Notes: generated by a model not told the origin, from the sequence alone. A stretch of DNA of 64,000 bases from Catenulispora sp. GP43 (GCF_041260665.1 NZ_JBGCCT010000028.1:1-64000), one strand, 5' to 3'. Shown: positions 27,810 through 40,076, counted from the stretch's first letter. Program-made: numbers and translations.

Positions 27810-28519
27810 TGGCTCCGATCCTGGAGTTGACGGGCGTCCATGCGGCGTACGGCCGCATCGAGGTGCTGCACGGCGTCGACCTGGCGGTCCCGCGCGGCGC
27901 CGTCGTGGCCCTGCTCGGCCCGAACGGGGCCGGGAAGACCACGCTGATGAAGGTGTGCTCGGGACGTTTGCGGGCCACCTCAGGGCACGTACACCTCGGC
28001 GGCTCACATGTGAACGACGCCGCGCCGGACGCCCTCGCCCGGGCCGGCCTGTGCACGATCCCCGAGGGCCGCGGCATCTTTCCGAACCTGACGGTCGCGG
28101 AGAACCTGCGGCTCTCGGGACTGGCGGGGCAGTCCTCGGCGGCGGAGATCTACGAGACGGCGTTCAGCCGCTTCCCGCGTCTGGCCGAGCGCTACGACCA
28201 GTTGGCCGGCTCGATGTCCGGCGGCGAGCAGCAGATGCTCGCCATGGCCCGGGCGCTGGTGACCAACCCGGCGGTGCTGCTGGTCGACGAGCTGTCGATG
28301 GGGCTGGCGCCGCTGATCGTGAGGCAGTTGTACGACGTGCTCGGGCAGATCGCGGAGCAGGGGGTGACCGTGGTCGCGGTGGAGCAGTTCGCGGACATGG
28401 CGTTGCGGGTCGCGGACTTCGCGGCGGTGATGACGCACGGCAGGATCGTGGCCTTCGACGAGCCGGAGGTCATCCGGCGGGATCTGGCCGCGTTGTATCT
28501 GGGAGGTGCGGCAGCGTGA
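27809..28519 (+). CDS. LivF-type ABC ATPase
   Basis: The 236-residue partner ATPase has Walker A GPNGAGKTT, signature SMSGGEQQML and Walker B VLLVDELSMGLAP, with the IPEGRGIFPNLTV segment typical of LivF. It completes the importer with the fused permease and LivG-type subunit. Its start overlaps the previous stop by one base (TGATG) and its TGA overlaps the GTG of the next gene, so the downstream secreted protein belongs to the same transcript. Confidence 0.9.
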   Translation: MAPILELTGVHAAYGRIEVLHGVDLAVPRGAVVALLGPNGAGKTTLMKVCSGRLRATSGHVHLGGSHVNDAAPDALARAGLCTIPEGRGIFPNLTVAENLRLSGLAGQSSAAEIYETAFSRFPRLAERYDQLAGSMSGGEQQMLAMARALVTNPAVLLVDELSMGLAPLIVRQLYDVLGQIAEQGVTVVAVEQFADMALRVADFAAVMTHGRIVAFDEPEVIRRDLAALYLGGAAA

Positions 28520-30279
28520 GTACTGGGCGTTCTATAAGAGCTGGGCGTTCTGGAAGAGCTGGGGGTTCGGGTGTCCGGCGCGGTGGTGCGGCCGCAGCGG
28601 CGGTGGCGCTCGGGGTGCTGACGGCGCCCGCGGTGTGGGCCGGTCCGGCCCCGGCGCCCAGGCCCGCGGACGGCGGGTCGTCGCCGGGGCTGGGCGGCTG
28701 GACGATCTCGGCCTCGGCCGCGCCGATCACCATGGAGATCTACGACCCGAAGATCCCGATCCCGGCCCAGCCGGGGCAGCCGAACCTGGAGCTCGACCTG
28801 TCCTACACGCGGGCCAGCTACGGGTCCGGGCCGACCGGGGCCGCGACGGCCAGCTGGCTGTGGCCCGGGGACGCGATCGCGTTCGGGCTGGGGCAGCTGT
28901 TCAACGCCCCCGACGTGAAGTACCCGATCCTGACGAACGTGCAGTATCCGGGCAACACCCCGGACGCGACGATGCAGCCGATCCCGGGCTCGTACATGCA
29001 GTCCCACACGGACGGCAACGGGTCCACCTCGGTGTCGACGTTCGGGCTGCCGCTGCCCGGGACCGGGCCGGCGCTGCCGGGGTCGTCGCCGACGAGCGCG
29101 CCGTCCTCGGCGCCGTCGTCCTCCTCAGGCGGCCTGCTCGGCGGACTGCTCGGCGGAGTGCTGCCGGCGCCGCAGCTGCCGGATCTGGGGACGCTCATCC
29201 AGTTCCTCACCGGCCAGTCGGCGCTGGTGGACGTGCAGGGCGAGCGATCGCAGTCCTCGGCGACGGTGACCAACGGCAAGGCCGTCGCCACCGCGGAGTC
29301 CGACGCCGGAAAGCTGCTGATCCTCGGCGGCCTGATCGAGTTCGACGGCCTGAATGTCACCTCGCAGAGCACGTCGGACGGCGTCAAGGGCGCCTCGACC
29401 GGCGACGTCGACTACGGCTCGATGTCGGTGGCCGGAGTGAACTTCGGCATCACGGCGAACGGGATCCAGACCCCCTTCGGGCTGATCGCGCTGCCGCAAC
29501 TGCCGGACGCGATAAACCCGCTGCTGGCCCCGCTGGGCATCTCGGTGGCGCTGCCGGCGGCCGGCGACGTGTCGAAGGACACGGCGGGCGAGATGTTCAG
29601 CCACGGCCTGCAGATCACCATCGACACGGCGAAGCTGAAGGCGATGCTGCCGCTCACACCGGTGCTGAACCAGCTGTTCGCGCAGATCCCGCCCTCACTG
29701 ACGCAGCAGCTGCCCCCGCAGCTGAGCCAGATCATCGGCATCCTGCCCCAGCTGGCCCCGAAGATCGTGCTGACCGTCGGCTCGGCGAAGTCGAAGGCGG
29801 ACGCCTCGCAGGCCATCGACATGACCGGCGGCACCACGACCGGCGGCACCACCGGCGGCACGACCGCCGGCGGCGCGGCCAGCACGAACGGCGGTACCAC
29901 CACCGGCGGCTCCACCGGAGGCACGACCACCACGGGCGGCTCCGGGACCAGCGGCACCACCGGCGGCACCGTGGGCGGCGGCACCACGACCGGCGGCACG
30001 GTCGGCGGCGGTACCACGGGCGGCAGCACGACCGGCGGCTCCACGGGCGGCACCACCGGCAGCATGGCCCCGCCGAACCCGCCACTGCAGAACACGGCCG
30101 CGAAGGTGACACCGGCGGCCTTCGGCGGCCTGCCGGGCCAGCTGATGCTGGGCGCGGCGGCGGTGGCGTGCCTGGCGGCGTGGGGGCTGCGCAAGTACAG
30201 CACGCTGCTGTTCGGCGGGGCGGGCTGCGAGGCGGGGCACTCCACCGGGGTGCCGGACCTGCGGGAGTTCGAGGAATGA
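28516..30279 (+). CDS. Secreted membrane-anchored protein with Thr/Gly repeat region
   Basis: The 587-residue protein begins at GTG 28516 inside the LivF stop. It has an N-terminal signal (AAAAAVALGVLTAPAVWAG), an extracytoplasmic domain of about 390 residues with no family I recognise, a Gly/Thr-rich stretch of about 80 residues (29827-30062) and a C-terminal membrane helix (residues ~540-565) before a short tail. The coupling to livF suggests a role in the importer's extracytoplasmic step or wall anchoring. The first codons contain two 18-bp tandem repeats (28522-28557). Function is unknown. Confidence 0.8.
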   Translation: MSTGRSIRAGRSGRAGGSGVRRGGAAAAAVALGVLTAPAVWAGPAPAPRPADGGSSPGLGGWTISASAAPITMEIYDPKIPIPAQPGQPNLELDLSYTRASYGSGPTGAATASWLWPGDAIAFGLGQLFNAPDVKYPILTNVQYPGNTPDATMQPIPGSYMQSHTDGNGSTSVSTFGLPLPGTGPALPGSSPTSAPSSAPSSSSGGLLGGLLGGVLPAPQLPDLGTLIQFLTGQSALVDVQGERSQSSATVTNGKAVATAESDAGKLLILGGLIEFDGLNVTSQSTSDGVKGASTGDVDYGSMSVAGVNFGITANGIQTPFGLIALPQLPDAINPLLAPLGISVALPAAGDVSKDTAGEMFSHGLQITIDTAKLKAMLPLTPVLNQLFAQIPPSLTQQLPPQLSQIIGILPQLAPKIVLTVGSAKSKADASQAIDMTGGTTTGGTTGGTTAGGAASTNGGTTTGGSTGGTTTTGGSGTSGTTGGTVGGGTTTGGTVGGGTTGGSTTGGSTGGTTGSMAPPNPPLQNTAAKVTPAAFGGLPGQLMLGAAAVACLAAWGLRKYSTLLFGGAGCEAGHSTGVPDLREFEE

Positions 30280-30407
30280 GGGCAGCGACACAAGCCATCG
30301 CGGCACCGGCGAAAGTTACCCAGCCAGCAGCGCCGCGAGCAGCCGGAACAGCACCGCCACCGGCCCCGACCCCGGCACCCCAGCACGCTCAGGAGGGCGA
30401 TCGATGA
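30276..30407 (+). CDS. 43-residue Pro/Ala-rich peptide coupled on both sides
   Basis: An ATG at 30276 overlaps the stop of the secreted-protein gene as ATGA, and its own TGA overlaps the ATG of the next gene in the same way. The product (43 residues) is rich in Ala and Pro and has no membrane segment. The double four-base coupling argues for translation rather than chance, but there is no homology evidence. Confidence 0.45.
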   Translation: MRAATQAIAAPAKVTQPAAPRAAGTAPPPAPTPAPQHAQEGDR

Positions 30408-30796
30408 GCACCGCGAAGACCTTCGCCGGCCGCGCGATCAACGGCCAGCTCCGCGCCGCCGCCGTCGCGGCCCGCCCCAAGGCCCGCACCACCGAGTCCG
30501 AGCGGCTGATGCAGCAGGGCCTGTCGCTGGCCGGCAGTCTGCTGATGCCGCTGGGCCTGCTGGCGATCGGCCTGGGCTGGTACGGCGCGGCGCATACGCC
30601 CTACAGCTTCGAGCAGGTCGCCTACCTGGTGTCCGGGGGGATCGGCGGGCTCGCCCTGACCACGCTCGGCGGGTTCCTGTTCTTCGGGTCGTGGCTGGCG
30701 CGGATCGCGCATCAGCAGCGGCAGCAGACCGAGCTGCTGGCCGGGGAGATCGCGCGGCTCGCCGATGCGATCCTGGCGTTGGAGGCCGGCGACTGA
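30404..30796 (+). CDS. Two-TM membrane protein ending the liv-type operon
   Basis: The 130-residue protein has a basic N-terminal 40 residues, two membrane helices (about 46-62 and 75-97) and a C-terminal amphipathic helix of about 30 residues (RIAHQQRQQTELLAGEIARL) that could form a coiled coil. AGGAGG precedes the ATG. It is the last gene before a strong hairpin. The role is unknown; its topology fits a small anchor or accessory protein. Confidence 0.75.
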   Translation: MSTAKTFAGRAINGQLRAAAVAARPKARTTESERLMQQGLSLAGSLLMPLGLLAIGLGWYGAAHTPYSFEQVAYLVSGGIGGLALTTLGGFLFFGSWLARIAHQQRQQTELLAGEIARLADAILALEAGD

Positions 30797-30804
30797 ACGC
30801 AGCG

Positions 30805-30839
30805 GCGCGGGCCCCGTTCCGCCAGAACGGGGCCCGCGC
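30805..30839. terminator. Bidirectional 15-bp terminator between convergent operons
   Basis: GCGCGGGCCCCGTTC (30805-30819) and GAACGGGGCCCGCGC (30825-30839) are exact complements around CGCCA. It lies 9 bases past the rightward operon and 17 bases past the stop of the leftward peptide receptor gene, so it can serve both. Confidence 0.85.
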
Positions 30840-30855
30840 TTCACTGTGTCCTGGC

Positions 30856-32586
30856 TCAGCTGGTGAAGCCGACCTTGGTCCAGTCGTAGTCCTGGAAGCC
30901 GAACGCGCCGAAGTTGGCCAGCGTGGTCTTGGTGGCCCAGATCTGCGGGCGCTGGTACAGCGGGATCAGGCTGGCCTGGTCGGTGGCGAGCTTGTCCGCG
31001 GCGTTGGCGTCCGCGATGGCCTGGGTCGGGTCGGTGTCGGACAGGGCCTTGGTCAGGGCCTGGTCGACCGCCGGGTTGTTGTCCAGGCGGGGGTTGTTGT
31101 GGATGTTCTTCGGGTCCGTGACCGACTGGATCTGCGGGGCGCCGCTGCTGATCGGGAACGGGTTGCCGGTGTAGGCGAAGGCCGTGATGTCGAAGTTGCC
31201 GGTGTTGATGTACTTGTCGAAGAAGTCGTCGCTGTTGACCGGGGTCTCCTCCAGGCCGATGCCGATCTTGGCCAGGTCGGCCTTGACCATCTGAGCCTCG
31301 TTGGAGGTGGTCTTCACGCCCTGCGGCTCGATCCACTTCAGGTCCAGCTTGACGCCGCCCTTGGCGCGGATGCCGTCGCTGCCCTTGACCCAGCCGGCCG
31401 CGTCCAGGGCGGCGTTGGCGGCGGTCGGGTTGTAGGCGACGTCGGCGCCGTTGTCCTGGTAGCCGGTCTGGTTGTTCACGAAGAAGCGGTTGTTCAGGAC
31501 CGTGGGCTTCCAGGTGCCCAGGTTCTTCAGGTCCACGTTCGCGATCTGCTGGCGGTCCAGGGCCTGGTAGACGGCCTTGCGGACGGCGTCGTCCTTCAGC
31601 GCCGGGCTCTGGGTGTTCATCGAGATGTGGCGCCAGTCCGGGCCGCCGGCGTAGTGCACGGTGCTGTCGGTGGTGTCCTTGATCTTCGCGTACAGCGCCG
31701 ACTGCGGGCCGACCTCGAAGGCGTCGATCTCGTGGTTGTTGTAGGCGTCGGCCTGGGCCGAGGTGTCCTCGATCGCCCGGAAGACGATCTTGTCCAGGAT
31801 CGGCTTGGTGCCCCACCAGTTCGGGTCCGCCACGACGGTGACGGTCTTGTTGGTCGGGTCCATGCCCTGGAGCTTGAACGGGCCGGCGGTGACCGGGATC
31901 GCGTTCATGTAGGCCTTGTTCCAGCCGTCGGCCGTGGAGATCTTCGAGGCCGGGTACAGGCCGGCGCCGTCGAACTGGTCGAACATGCTCTTCCAGTCCG
32001 AGAACGGCGTCTTGTAGGTCACCACGACGGTGAAGTCGTCGGCGCCGCGCACGACCGAGGCCATCTGGTCGTAGCCGGTGGAGCTGGCGACGTCGAAGCC
32101 GGCCGCCGAGCCCTCCTCGCCCTTCCAGGTGGCGACGAAGTCCTTGTAGGTGATCGGGGTGCCGTCCGACCACTTGGCCTTCGGGTTCAGCTTGTAGGTG
32201 ACGGTCTGCTTGCCGCCCACCGTGCTCTCGTCGGCCGAGACCAGGTAGTCCGGGTTCGGGGTGGCCTTGCCGGTGGCGTCGAAGTGGAACAGCTGCGGCA
32301 TCATCGTGGACAGCACCTTCTGGGTGTCCTGCTCGTTGCCGTTGTTGGTCATGCCGTTCCACTGCGACGAGTACTGGTCGATCGCGAGGGTCAGGGTGCC
32401 GCCCTTGAGGGTCGAGGCGTCCTTGGCGTTGATGTCGTTGGCCGTGGCGACCGGGATCGACTTGCCGCCGCCGGACGCGGAGCCGTTCGAGGACGAGCCC
32501 TTGCTGGAGGAGCAGGCCGACGCCGCGAGGGCGGCGGTCGCCAGGACCGCGAGGATCGCCGGCGACTTCTTGGTGATGCTGGACAT
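30856..32586 (-). CDS. Peptide ABC transporter substrate-binding lipoprotein (family 5)
   Basis: The 576-residue receptor starts MSSITKKSPAILAVL and has lipobox AASAC (Cys about residue 25), then a Ser/Gly linker and the SBP family 5 fold (TVTYKLNPKAKWSDGTPIT is the family signature). It is the last gene of the operon that starts at 36770, an unusual place for a receptor. GGGAGA lies before the ATG. A 56-bp gap without a hairpin separates it from the ATPase gene. Substrates are likely di- or oligopeptides. Confidence 0.9.
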   Translation of the reverse strand: MSSITKKSPAILAVLATAALAASACSSSKGSSSNGSASGGGKSIPVATANDINAKDASTLKGGTLTLAIDQYSSQWNGMTNNGNEQDTQKVLSTMMPQLFHFDATGKATPNPDYLVSADESTVGGKQTVTYKLNPKAKWSDGTPITYKDFVATWKGEEGSAAGFDVASSTGYDQMASVVRGADDFTVVVTYKTPFSDWKSMFDQFDGAGLYPASKISTADGWNKAYMNAIPVTAGPFKLQGMDPTNKTVTVVADPNWWGTKPILDKIVFRAIEDTSAQADAYNNHEIDAFEVGPQSALYAKIKDTTDSTVHYAGGPDWRHISMNTQSPALKDDAVRKAVYQALDRQQIANVDLKNLGTWKPTVLNNRFFVNNQTGYQDNGADVAYNPTAANAALDAAGWVKGSDGIRAKGGVKLDLKWIEPQGVKTTSNEAQMVKADLAKIGIGLEETPVNSDDFFDKYINTGNFDITAFAYTGNPFPISSGAPQIQSVTDPKNIHNNPRLDNNPAVDQALTKALSDTDPTQAIADANAADKLATDQASLIPLYQRPQIWATKTTLANFGAFGFQDYDWTKVGFTS

Positions 32587-32642
32587 TGTCGATTCTCCCG
32601 TAGTGGAACGCAGGGGTGAGTAAGTGAAGTAGGGGGACCTGG

Positions 32643-34792
<2,150 letters not shown>

Positions 34793-34796
<4 letters not shown>

Positions 34797-35728
34797 CGCG
34801 CCGAGGCTCCCGTCGAGTTGGGGTCGAGGGCGTCGCGCAGGCCGTCCCCGATGAAGTTGACACACAGGATGATCAGCACCAGCACCGAGGCCGGGAACAC
34901 GAACAGGTACCACTGGTCGGTGGAGGCGAACTGCGCGCCGTCGTTGATCACGGTGCCGAGCGAGACGTTGGGGCTGCGGATGCCGAAGCCCAGGAAGGAC
35001 AGGAACGACTCGGTGACGATCGCCGCGCCCACGTTCAGCGTGAAGTCGACGATCAGGATCGAGGAGAGGTTGGGGATGATGTGCCGGCGGATGACCGTCC
35101 AGGCCGGGACGCCCATGTACCGGGCGGCCCGCACGAACTCCCGCTCCCGGATGGTCAGCGTCATGCCGCGCACCACCCGCGAGGTGATCATCCAGCTGAA
35201 CAGCGCGATCATCGGCACCAGCACCAGCCAGTTCGCGCCCTGGAAGTACGGGGACAGGATGATCAGCATCAACAGCGAGGGCACGACCAGGAACAGGTCG
35301 GTCAGCCAGACGATGACCTTCTCCCACCAGCCGCCGAAGTAGGCCGCGGCGGTGCCCAGCAGGCCCGCGGACCCGGTGGACAGCAGGGCCACCAGCAGAC
35401 CGATGATCAGCGACTTCTGCATCCCGTTGACGGTCTGGGCGAACATGTCGTGGCCGACGTCGTCGGTGCCGAACAGGTGGTCCCCGGTCGGCCCGGACTG
35501 GGTGTTGATCAGGTCGATGTCGCTGGGCGACCAGTGCGTCAGGAAGGGGCCGGCGAAGGCGAAGACGAACAGCAGCACCAGGCCGACCAGGCCCACCATG
35601 GCGAGCTTGTTGCGGCGGAACCGGCGCCAGACCAGGGCGGCGCGCCCGGAGCGCCCGGCGCCATCGAGGGCGGCGGCGAGCGGCTGGACGGACTCGACGG
35701 CGGTGTCGGCCGGGGTCGGAGCGGTCAT
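34793..35728 (-). CDS. Peptide ABC permease, DppC/OppC type
   Basis: The 311-residue permease has an N-terminal cytoplasmic stretch, a first helix ([18 protein letters not shown]), a periplasmic loop with [15 protein letters not shown] and the permease domain with the coupling-helix region [17 protein letters not shown]. The ATG at 35726-35728 is used; a TTG ten codons upstream would lie in an untypical extension. It lies between the DppB-type gene and the double ATPase. Confidence 0.9.
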
Positions 35729-35786
35729 CACAGGGCCCTTCGGTGGCTGGTCTGGCAAAGCGGTGCGGCGGGGGTCGACGGCGCGG

Positions 35787-36770
35787 TCACAGCCGGACCC
35801 GCGGGTCGAGCAGGGCGGTGATGACGTCCGAGAGCATCCCGGCGATGAGCACCAGCACCGCGGAGAACAGCGTGATCACCGCGACCGAGTTCACGTCCGA
35901 GTGGTTGGTGGCGTCGGTGAACCAGGAGCCCAGGCCGTTCCAGCCGAAGACCCGCTCGGTGATGATCGCGCCGGCGAAGGTCAGGATCGTGGAGTAGGTC
36001 ACCAGCGTCATGACCGGGATGACCGCGGTGCGCACGCCGTGCTTGAGGATCGCCCGGCTCTTGCGCAGGCCCTTGGCCCGCGCCGTGCGCAAGAAGTCCG
36101 AGCCCAGCACGTCGAGCATCTGGCCGCGCTGGTAGCGGCTGTAGAAGGCGATCAGGCCCAGCGACAGCGAGATGGTCGGCAGCAGCAGGTGGTCGGCGCG
36201 GCTGAACAGCTGGCCGAAGAAGCCCGTGGCGTTCGGGTCGATCTCGCCCTGGTACTGCAGGAACGGGGTGTCGCCGCCGACCGCCTTGTTCACCTGGACC
36301 GCGATCAGCTTCAGCAGCGGCGCCAGCACGAAGACCGGCATCGCGAAGACGATATAGGAACCGAATGTGATCGCGTGATCGCTGAATCTGTATTGTCTGA
36401 CCGCCTGGAACGAGCCGATCAGGATGCCCAGCAGAGCGGACAGCACGGCCGCGACGGTGACCAGGCGCACGGTGACCCACACGCTGATCGAGAAGTGCTT
36501 GTTGACCGAGTCCAGCTGCCAGGTCTTGCCGAAGTCGCCGTGCGCGACGCCGTCGACCCAGTGCGCGTAGCGCTCGAACACCGGCTTCTCCGGGTTCTCG
36601 TTGCGCTCGTTGAGCTCCTGGTACATCACGACGGGCTTGGTCGGAGGGTTCTTCTGCAGGTACATGTCCTTGGGATGGAAGGCCGTCGAGGCCCCCAGGT
36701 ACGCCAGGGACGTGGCGACGAACACCAAGACCACATAGTTCAGAAGCCTGCGAACTATGAAGGCACCCAT
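35787..36770 (-). CDS. Peptide ABC permease, DppB/OppB type
   Basis: The 327-residue permease starts MGAFIVRRLLNYVVLVFV, a standard OppB N terminus, and carries the coupling segment DFLRTARAKGLRKS and the C-terminal ALLDPRVRL. GGAGGG precedes the ATG at 36770. It is the first gene of its operon. A periplasmic insertion at residues 40-90 with many Lys/Glu/Pro is longer than usual. Confidence 0.9.
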   Translation of the reverse strand: MGAFIVRRLLNYVVLVFVATSLAYLGASTAFHPKDMYLQKNPPTKPVVMYQELNERNENPEKPVFERYAHWVDGVAHGDFGKTWQLDSVNKHFSISVWVTVRLVTVAAVLSALLGILIGSFQAVRQYRFSDHAITFGSYIVFAMPVFVLAPLLKLIAVQVNKAVGGDTPFLQYQGEIDPNATGFFGQLFSRADHLLLPTISLSLGLIAFYSRYQRGQMLDVLGSDFLRTARAKGLRKSRAILKHGVRTAVIPVMTLVTYSTILTFAGAIITERVFGWNGLGSWFTDATNHSDVNSVAVITLFSAVLVLIAGMLSDVITALLDPRVRL

Positions 36771-36978
36771 GCCTGACCCTCCGTGCTCTATGCCCAACGG
36801 TTAAGCGGGCGTAGATCGGTGAGGCAGTACAGATCGTGTCGAGCCCGTTGGTAACAGGTTCTCTGATGTTCACCGGGAAATCGATCACGAAAAGGACACA
36901 AAGTGATCTCTAGTTATAAACCCTGACACACTTCGTGAAGACCCAATAACGGGCAGTATGCGCATAAGGGTAAAAAAA
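36771..36978 (-). promoter_or_regulatory. AT-richer promoter region of the first peptide operon
   Basis: These 208 bp sit between the operon start and the terminator of the neighbouring operon. Around 36880-36978 the base composition drops well below the genome average, with GTTATAAACC and runs of A. It should contain the promoter; no clear operator dyad was found. Confidence 0.5.
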
Positions 36979-37016
36979 GACACCGGGTACGCGGATGCTC
37001 ACGCGTACCCGGTGTC
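36979..37016 (-). terminator. Textbook intrinsic terminator of the second peptide operon
   Basis: GACACCGGGTACGCG (36979-36993) and CGCGTACCCGGTGTC (37002-37016) are exact complements with an 8-nt loop. Read on the minus strand the stem is followed by TCTTTTTTTACCC. It lies 93 bp past the stop of the double ATPase gene at 37109. A U run this clear is uncommon in so GC-rich a genome. Confidence 0.92.
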
Positions 37017-37108
37017 CTCACCGTAGCGATCTTCGATTGTGTCCACAATTTGAGAGGGCGTCAGCCTCTCCGGACCCAGGGGTCCTTACCGCTACGGTGT
37101 GACCCGCG

Positions 37109-39133
37109 CTACTCCCAGATCGGGAAGTGGCACGCGGCCTGGTGCCCCTCGGTCCCGTACGGCACCAGCGGCGGCTCGACCTGCCCGCAGATCTCCTGCG
37201 CGGCCGGGCACCGGGTGCGGAACCGGCAGCCCGAGGGCGGGTTGATGGCGCTGGGCAGCTCGCCGGCGATGCCGCTGCTGGCCTTGGCCTTCTCCACCTC
37301 CGGATCGGCCACCGGGATGGTGTCCAGCAGACCCCTGGTGTAGTGGTGGATCGGCTTGGAGTACACCGCCTCGGCCGGGCCGATCTCGACCAGCTTGCCC
37401 AGGTACATCACGCCGATGCGGTCCGAGACGTAGCGGACCACCGACAGGTCGTGCGAGATGAACAGGTACGACAGCCCGTGCTCGGCCTGCAGGTCCTTCA
37501 TCAGGTTCAGGACCTGCGACTGGATCGACACGTCCAGCGCCGAGACCGGCTCGTCGGCCACGATCAGCTTCGGCGCGGGCGCCAGGGCCCGGGCGAAGCC
37601 GACGCGCTGCCGCTGGCCGCCGGAGAACTCGTGCGGATAGCGCTCCAGCGCCGAGGCCGGCAGACCGACCTGCTCGAACAGCTCCTTGATCCGCGCGTCG
37701 CGCGTCTCCTTGTCGCCGACCTTCTGGATGTCCAGCGGCTCGCGGACCACCGTGCGCACCCGCATGCGCGGGTCCATGGCGGCGTAGCTGTCCTGGAACA
37801 TCAGCTGGACGTCGCGGCTCTTCCGGCGCCGCTCGCCCGACTTCAGCGCGGCCAGGTCCGCCCCCTCCAGGCGCATCGCGCCCGCCGTGGTGTCCTCCAG
37901 CCCGACGATCAGCTTGGCCACCGTGGTCTTGCCGCAGCCGGACTCGCCGACCAGGCCCACGGTCTCGCCCTTGCGGATGCTGAACGAGACCCCGGCGACC
38001 GCGCTGACCGAGCCGATCTGCCGGCGCAGGAAGCCCTTGGTGATCGGGTAGTCCTTGACCAGGTCGCTGACTTCCAGCAGCACCTCGCCGAGCTCCGGGG
38101 TGGGCAGCTCGTGGGGCGTGGTGCCCTCGCTGAGGGTGACCGCCACCTCCTCGCCGGAGCGCTCCGCGGCGCCCACCGGATGGAAGCACGCGAACTCGTG
38201 GCCCACCTCGTCCACGCGCGAGGGCGGATCCTGCGCGCGGCAGTCGTCCTGCGCGTACCGGCAGCGCGCCGCGAAGCGGCAGGCCGCCGGCGGGTTGGTG
38301 AGGTCCGGCGGCATGCCGGGGATCGAGTACAGCCGGGTGCCGCTGTCGGCGCCGCGCTCGGGCAGCGAGTCGAACAGCGCCTCGGTGTACGGGTGCCGCG
38401 GGTTGGCGTACAGCCGCTCGGTGGTCGTGGTCTCCACGATCCGCCCGGCGTACATCACGTTGACCCGGTCCGCGCGGCCGGCGATCACGCCGAGGTCGTG
38501 CGTCACCAGGATGACCGCCATGCCCAGGCGCTCGCGCAGGCCGTCGATCAGCTCCAGGATCTGCTTCTGCACGGTCACGTCGAGCGCGGTGGTCGGCTCG
38601 TCGGCGATCAGCAGCTTGGGCTCGTTGGCCAGCGCCATCGCGATCATCGCGCGCTGGCGCATGCCGCCGGAGAGCTGGTGCGGGTAGTCCCGGGCCCGCT
38701 GCTGCGGGGAGGGCATGCCGACCAGCGAGAGCACCTCGACCGCGCGGTCCAGGCCCTCGGACTTGCTGGCCCCGCGGTGGATCCGCACCGACTCGGCGAT
38801 CTGCTTGCCGATGGTCATGGTCGGGTTCAGCGAGGTCATCGGATCCTGGAAGATCATCCCGACGTCGTTGCCCCGGACCTTGGCCATCTGCTCGTCGTCC
38901 AGCTGCAGCAGGTCCCGGCCGTCCAGGAAGATGCTGCCGTCCGGGCTGGAGCCGCCGTTGGGCAGCAGCCGCATGATCGACATGGCGGTCATGGTCTTGC
39001 CCGAGCCGGACTCGCCGACGATGCCGATGGTCTCGCCGGCCTCGACGGTGAAGCTGATGCCGTCGACCGCTTGGACGACCGAGCGCTTCAGCTTGATCTG
39101 GGTGTGGAGGTTCTGGACCTCTAGAAGTGCCAT
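37109..39133 (-). CDS. Fused DppD-DppF-type double ATPase, second copy
   Basis: The 674-residue protein has two ABC domains: Walker [11 protein letters not shown] with LSGGMRQR and [12 protein letters not shown], then GESGCGKTT with FSGGQRQR and [12 protein letters not shown]. Cys-rich tails ([18 protein letters not shown]) follow each domain. It has the same architecture as the protein at 32643-34796 but is clearly diverged, so duplication was old or the fused form was acquired twice. It ends the second peptide operon. Confidence 0.92.
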   Translation of the reverse strand: MALLEVQNLHTQIKLKRSVVQAVDGISFTVEAGETIGIVGESGSGKTMTAMSIMRLLPNGGSSPDGSIFLDGRDLLQLDDEQMAKVRGNDVGMIFQDPMTSLNPTMTIGKQIAESVRIHRGASKSEGLDRAVEVLSLVGMPSPQQRARDYPHQLSGGMRQRAMIAMALANEPKLLIADEPTTALDVTVQKQILELIDGLRERLGMAVILVTHDLGVIAGRADRVNVMYAGRIVETTTTERLYANPRHPYTEALFDSLPERGADSGTRLYSIPGMPPDLTNPPAACRFAARCRYAQDDCRAQDPPSRVDEVGHEFACFHPVGAAERSGEEVAVTLSEGTTPHELPTPELGEVLLEVSDLVKDYPITKGFLRRQIGSVSAVAGVSFSIRKGETVGLVGESGCGKTTVAKLIVGLEDTTAGAMRLEGADLAALKSGERRRKSRDVQLMFQDSYAAMDPRMRVRTVVREPLDIQKVGDKETRDARIKELFEQVGLPASALERYPHEFSGGQRQRVGFARALAPAPKLIVADEPVSALDVSIQSQVLNLMKDLQAEHGLSYLFISHDLSVVRYVSDRIGVMYLGKLVEIGPAEAVYSKPIHHYTRGLLDTIPVADPEVEKAKASSGIAGELPSAINPPSGCRFRTRCPAAQEICGQVEPPLVPYGTEGHQAACHFPIWE

Positions 39134-39140
39134 GGCCGTC

Positions 39141-40076
39141 TCACCGCTTCTGGAGCCGGGTCTCGAAGGCGTCGCGCAGGGCGTCTCCGATGAAGTTGCA
39201 GGAGATGATGATCAGCACGATGGACACGCCCGGCGGATAGATCATCCACCAGTAGTTCTGGTCCAGGTAGCTGGATCCGTTCGCGAACATCCCGCCCCAG
39301 TCGTCGTTCGGCGCCTGCAGGCCCAGCCCGATGTAGCTGAGCACGGACAGCGCGAAGACCGAGTTGGCGATCGACAGCGAGGTGTTCACGATCGTGGTGC
39401 CGATGGTGTTCGGCAGGATGTGCCGGAAGATGATCCGCGGGCTGCGCCCGCCCATCATCCGGCAGGCCGCCACGTAGTCGCGCACCTTGATGGTCAGGGT
39501 GTCGCCGCGGGTCAGGCGGGTCAGGCTGAACCAGCTGGTCAGCGCGATCACCATGATGAACACCGTCTTGGTCCGGCCCAGTGTGGAGGCCAGGTAGATC
39601 AGCGCGAAGATCAGCGGGATCGACAGCAGCGCGTCGATGGTCCGCATCATGATCGAGTCGATCCAGCCGCCGACGTAGCCCGCGACGGCGCCGTAGAGCA
39701 TGCCGATCACCGAGGCCAGCACGCCGGAGGCGATGCCGATCTCCAGCGAGATCTGGCCGGCCTTCATCAGCTTGCCGAGCTCGTCCACGCCGTTCTGGTC
39801 GGTGCCCAGCGGATGGCTGGGGCCCGGCGGCAGGGTGATCTCGTCCATCTGCACGTGCGAGGTGTTGCCGTGGTAGACCAACGGCCCGAAGAAGCACAGC
39901 AGGACGTAGAAGACCAGCACGCCGAAGGCGACCACGGCCAGCCGGTTCTCCAGGAAGACCTCCAGACCGCGGCGGAACATGGAGCGGGCCTTCTCGGTCG
40001 GCTCCAGGCCCAGCATCTGCTCGGTGGTCGGGACGTCGTCCCCCATCCCGGGGGCCTCAACGATGATCTCGTCCAT
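39141..40076 (-). CDS. Peptide ABC permease, DppC/OppC type, second copy
   Basis: The 311-residue permease has an acidic N terminus (MDEIIVEAPGMGDD), helix FGVLVFYVLLCFFGPLVY, the loop HPLGTDQNGVDELGK and the coupling segment KVRDYVAACRMMGGRSP. The gene overlaps the upstream permease by one base and precedes the ATPase by seven bases. Confidence 0.9.
   Translation of the reverse strand: MDEIIVEAPGMGDDVPTTEQMLGLEPTEKARSMFRRGLEVFLENRLAVVAFGVLVFYVLLCFFGPLVYHGNTSHVQMDEITLPPGPSHPLGTDQNGVDELGKLMKAGQISLEIGIASGVLASVIGMLYGAVAGYVGGWIDSIMMRTIDALLSIPLIFALIYLASTLGRTKTVFIMVIALTSWFSLTRLTRGDTLTIKVRDYVAACRMMGGRSPRIIFRHILPNTIGTTIVNTSLSIANSVFALSVLSYIGLGLQAPNDDWGGMFANGSSYLDQNYWWMIYPPGVSIVLIIISCNFIGDALRDAFETRLQKR

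Noticed and set aside
27955-28515. N-terminal extension of the secreted protein through livF
   Set aside because: The frame is open across livF by chance; the signal peptide starts after GTG 28516, which overlaps the livF stop.
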